From Ichthyophonus hoferi (lineage: Eukaryota > Opisthokonta > Ichthyosporea > Ichthyophonida > Ichthyophonidae): a stretch of DNA of 21,208 nt. Below the pieces are notes generated by a model. It was not told where the DNA came from and ran no database searches. It saw only the letters and a list, made by a program, of their open reading frames with translations. A program made the translations under genes and the position numbers. Below are positions 20,921 to 21,208 of the stretch, piece after piece (within the stretch, counting starts at the first letter, position 1; every line of letters starts with the position of its first letter). Where the stretch lies: contig NAOQ01000125.1 in assembly GCA_002751075.1 (NCBI GenBank), positions 10,977 to 32,184 of the forward strand, in the 5' to 3' direction.

Positions 20921-21208
20921 TACCATCTTATTACTCTGGGTCGTCAAAAGCATGTGTGTAGGTTGTCCATTACCTTTCAAATTAATGTGATATGTCGTAT
21001 CATTTCCATACACATCAAATTGGTTTTTCTCTTCCATCTTCGGTGTATATGTCACTTTATTTCCAAATGACAAAAAGGCAACACACTCTCTGGCTGAGGT
21101 TACTGAAATAACAATTGGCCTATCGTTTTTAATTGTCATCGTGGCACTAATCTTAGCCATATCGCGAGTGGTACGTTGGCGATAACGTTCGGCTGTGATA
21201 TCCATTTT
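20798..21208 (-). CDS. 3' part of a GPI-anchored-type surface protein, 5' cut by window
   Basis: The open frame runs from the right edge to TGA at 20798-20800, giving at least 135 residues. An ATG at 21205 is available, but the frame is open to the edge, so the real start may lie outside. The body is mixed beta-type sequence (ATMTIKNDRPIVISVTSA, FGNKVTYTPKMEEKNQFDVY, THMLLTTQSNKMVSVVAPMV). The end is a Ser/Gly-rich spacer (SVSLSGVNSFNG), then a hydrophobic tail (VWMALLSLATMLIVYG) with no charged residues after it, the pattern of a GPI-attachment signal. It is probably a cell-surface or wall protein. No family was recognised. The 3' end is duplicated in tandem next door. Confidence 0.7.
   Translation of the reverse strand, partial: KMDITAERYRQRTTRDMAKISATMTIKNDRPIVISVTSARECVAFLSFGNKVTYTPKMEEKNQFDVYGNDTTYHINLKGNGQPTHMLLTTQSNKMVSVVAPMVPTDRKSVSLSGVNSFNGVWMALLSLATMLIVYG

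Overview
The window is AT-rich eukaryotic DNA. Its genes are built from short exons split by GT-AG introns of about 260 to 1,330 bases, with microsatellite-like TA-rich tracts throughout. Short N-terminal signal peptides, a C-terminal GPI-anchor-like tail and the general gene style suggest an early-diverging fungus with an expanded genome. That is an inference; no rRNA, tRNA or mitochondrial marker is present to fix the lineage.

Left flank (1-3339): a small GC-rich hairpin/G-tract island, a long TA-rich microsatellite field, a 150-base tandem duplication, a small secreted cysteine-rich gene whose frame is interrupted, and a decayed coding remnant. Core left (3340-9602, plus strand): a ten-exon gene whose protein joins an FCP1/NIF-like HAD phosphatase domain to an RRM RNA-binding domain. 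Centre (9603-15595): mostly non-coding, with decayed coding remnants around 12.6-14.0 kb. Core right (15596-18330, minus strand): a paralogue of the first gene that keeps the same FCP1 exon boundaries; no RRM could be found for it and its 3' end is unresolved. Right flank (18331-21208): relics of a gene family that share a conserved terminal block with the relic at about 13 kb, then the 3' part of a GPI-type surface protein gene (minus strand, cut by the window end) whose last ~290 bases are duplicated in tandem.

The main biological content is the tail-to-tail FCP1-like pair. The plus-strand copy has lost both Asp residues of the DxDx(T/V) catalytic motif (it reads NLS), while the minus-strand copy keeps the first (DIN). 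The most conserved exon, which carries the second acidic motif (LLIDDD), is 51/67 identical between the two proteins. A pseudophosphatase-like domain tied to an RNA-binding domain suggests a role in binding a phosphoprotein, perhaps the RNA polymerase II tail, and RNA. This is inferred only.

The flanks read as a gene graveyard: frames that still look coding but are interrupted, shared by at least three related copies in two orientations.
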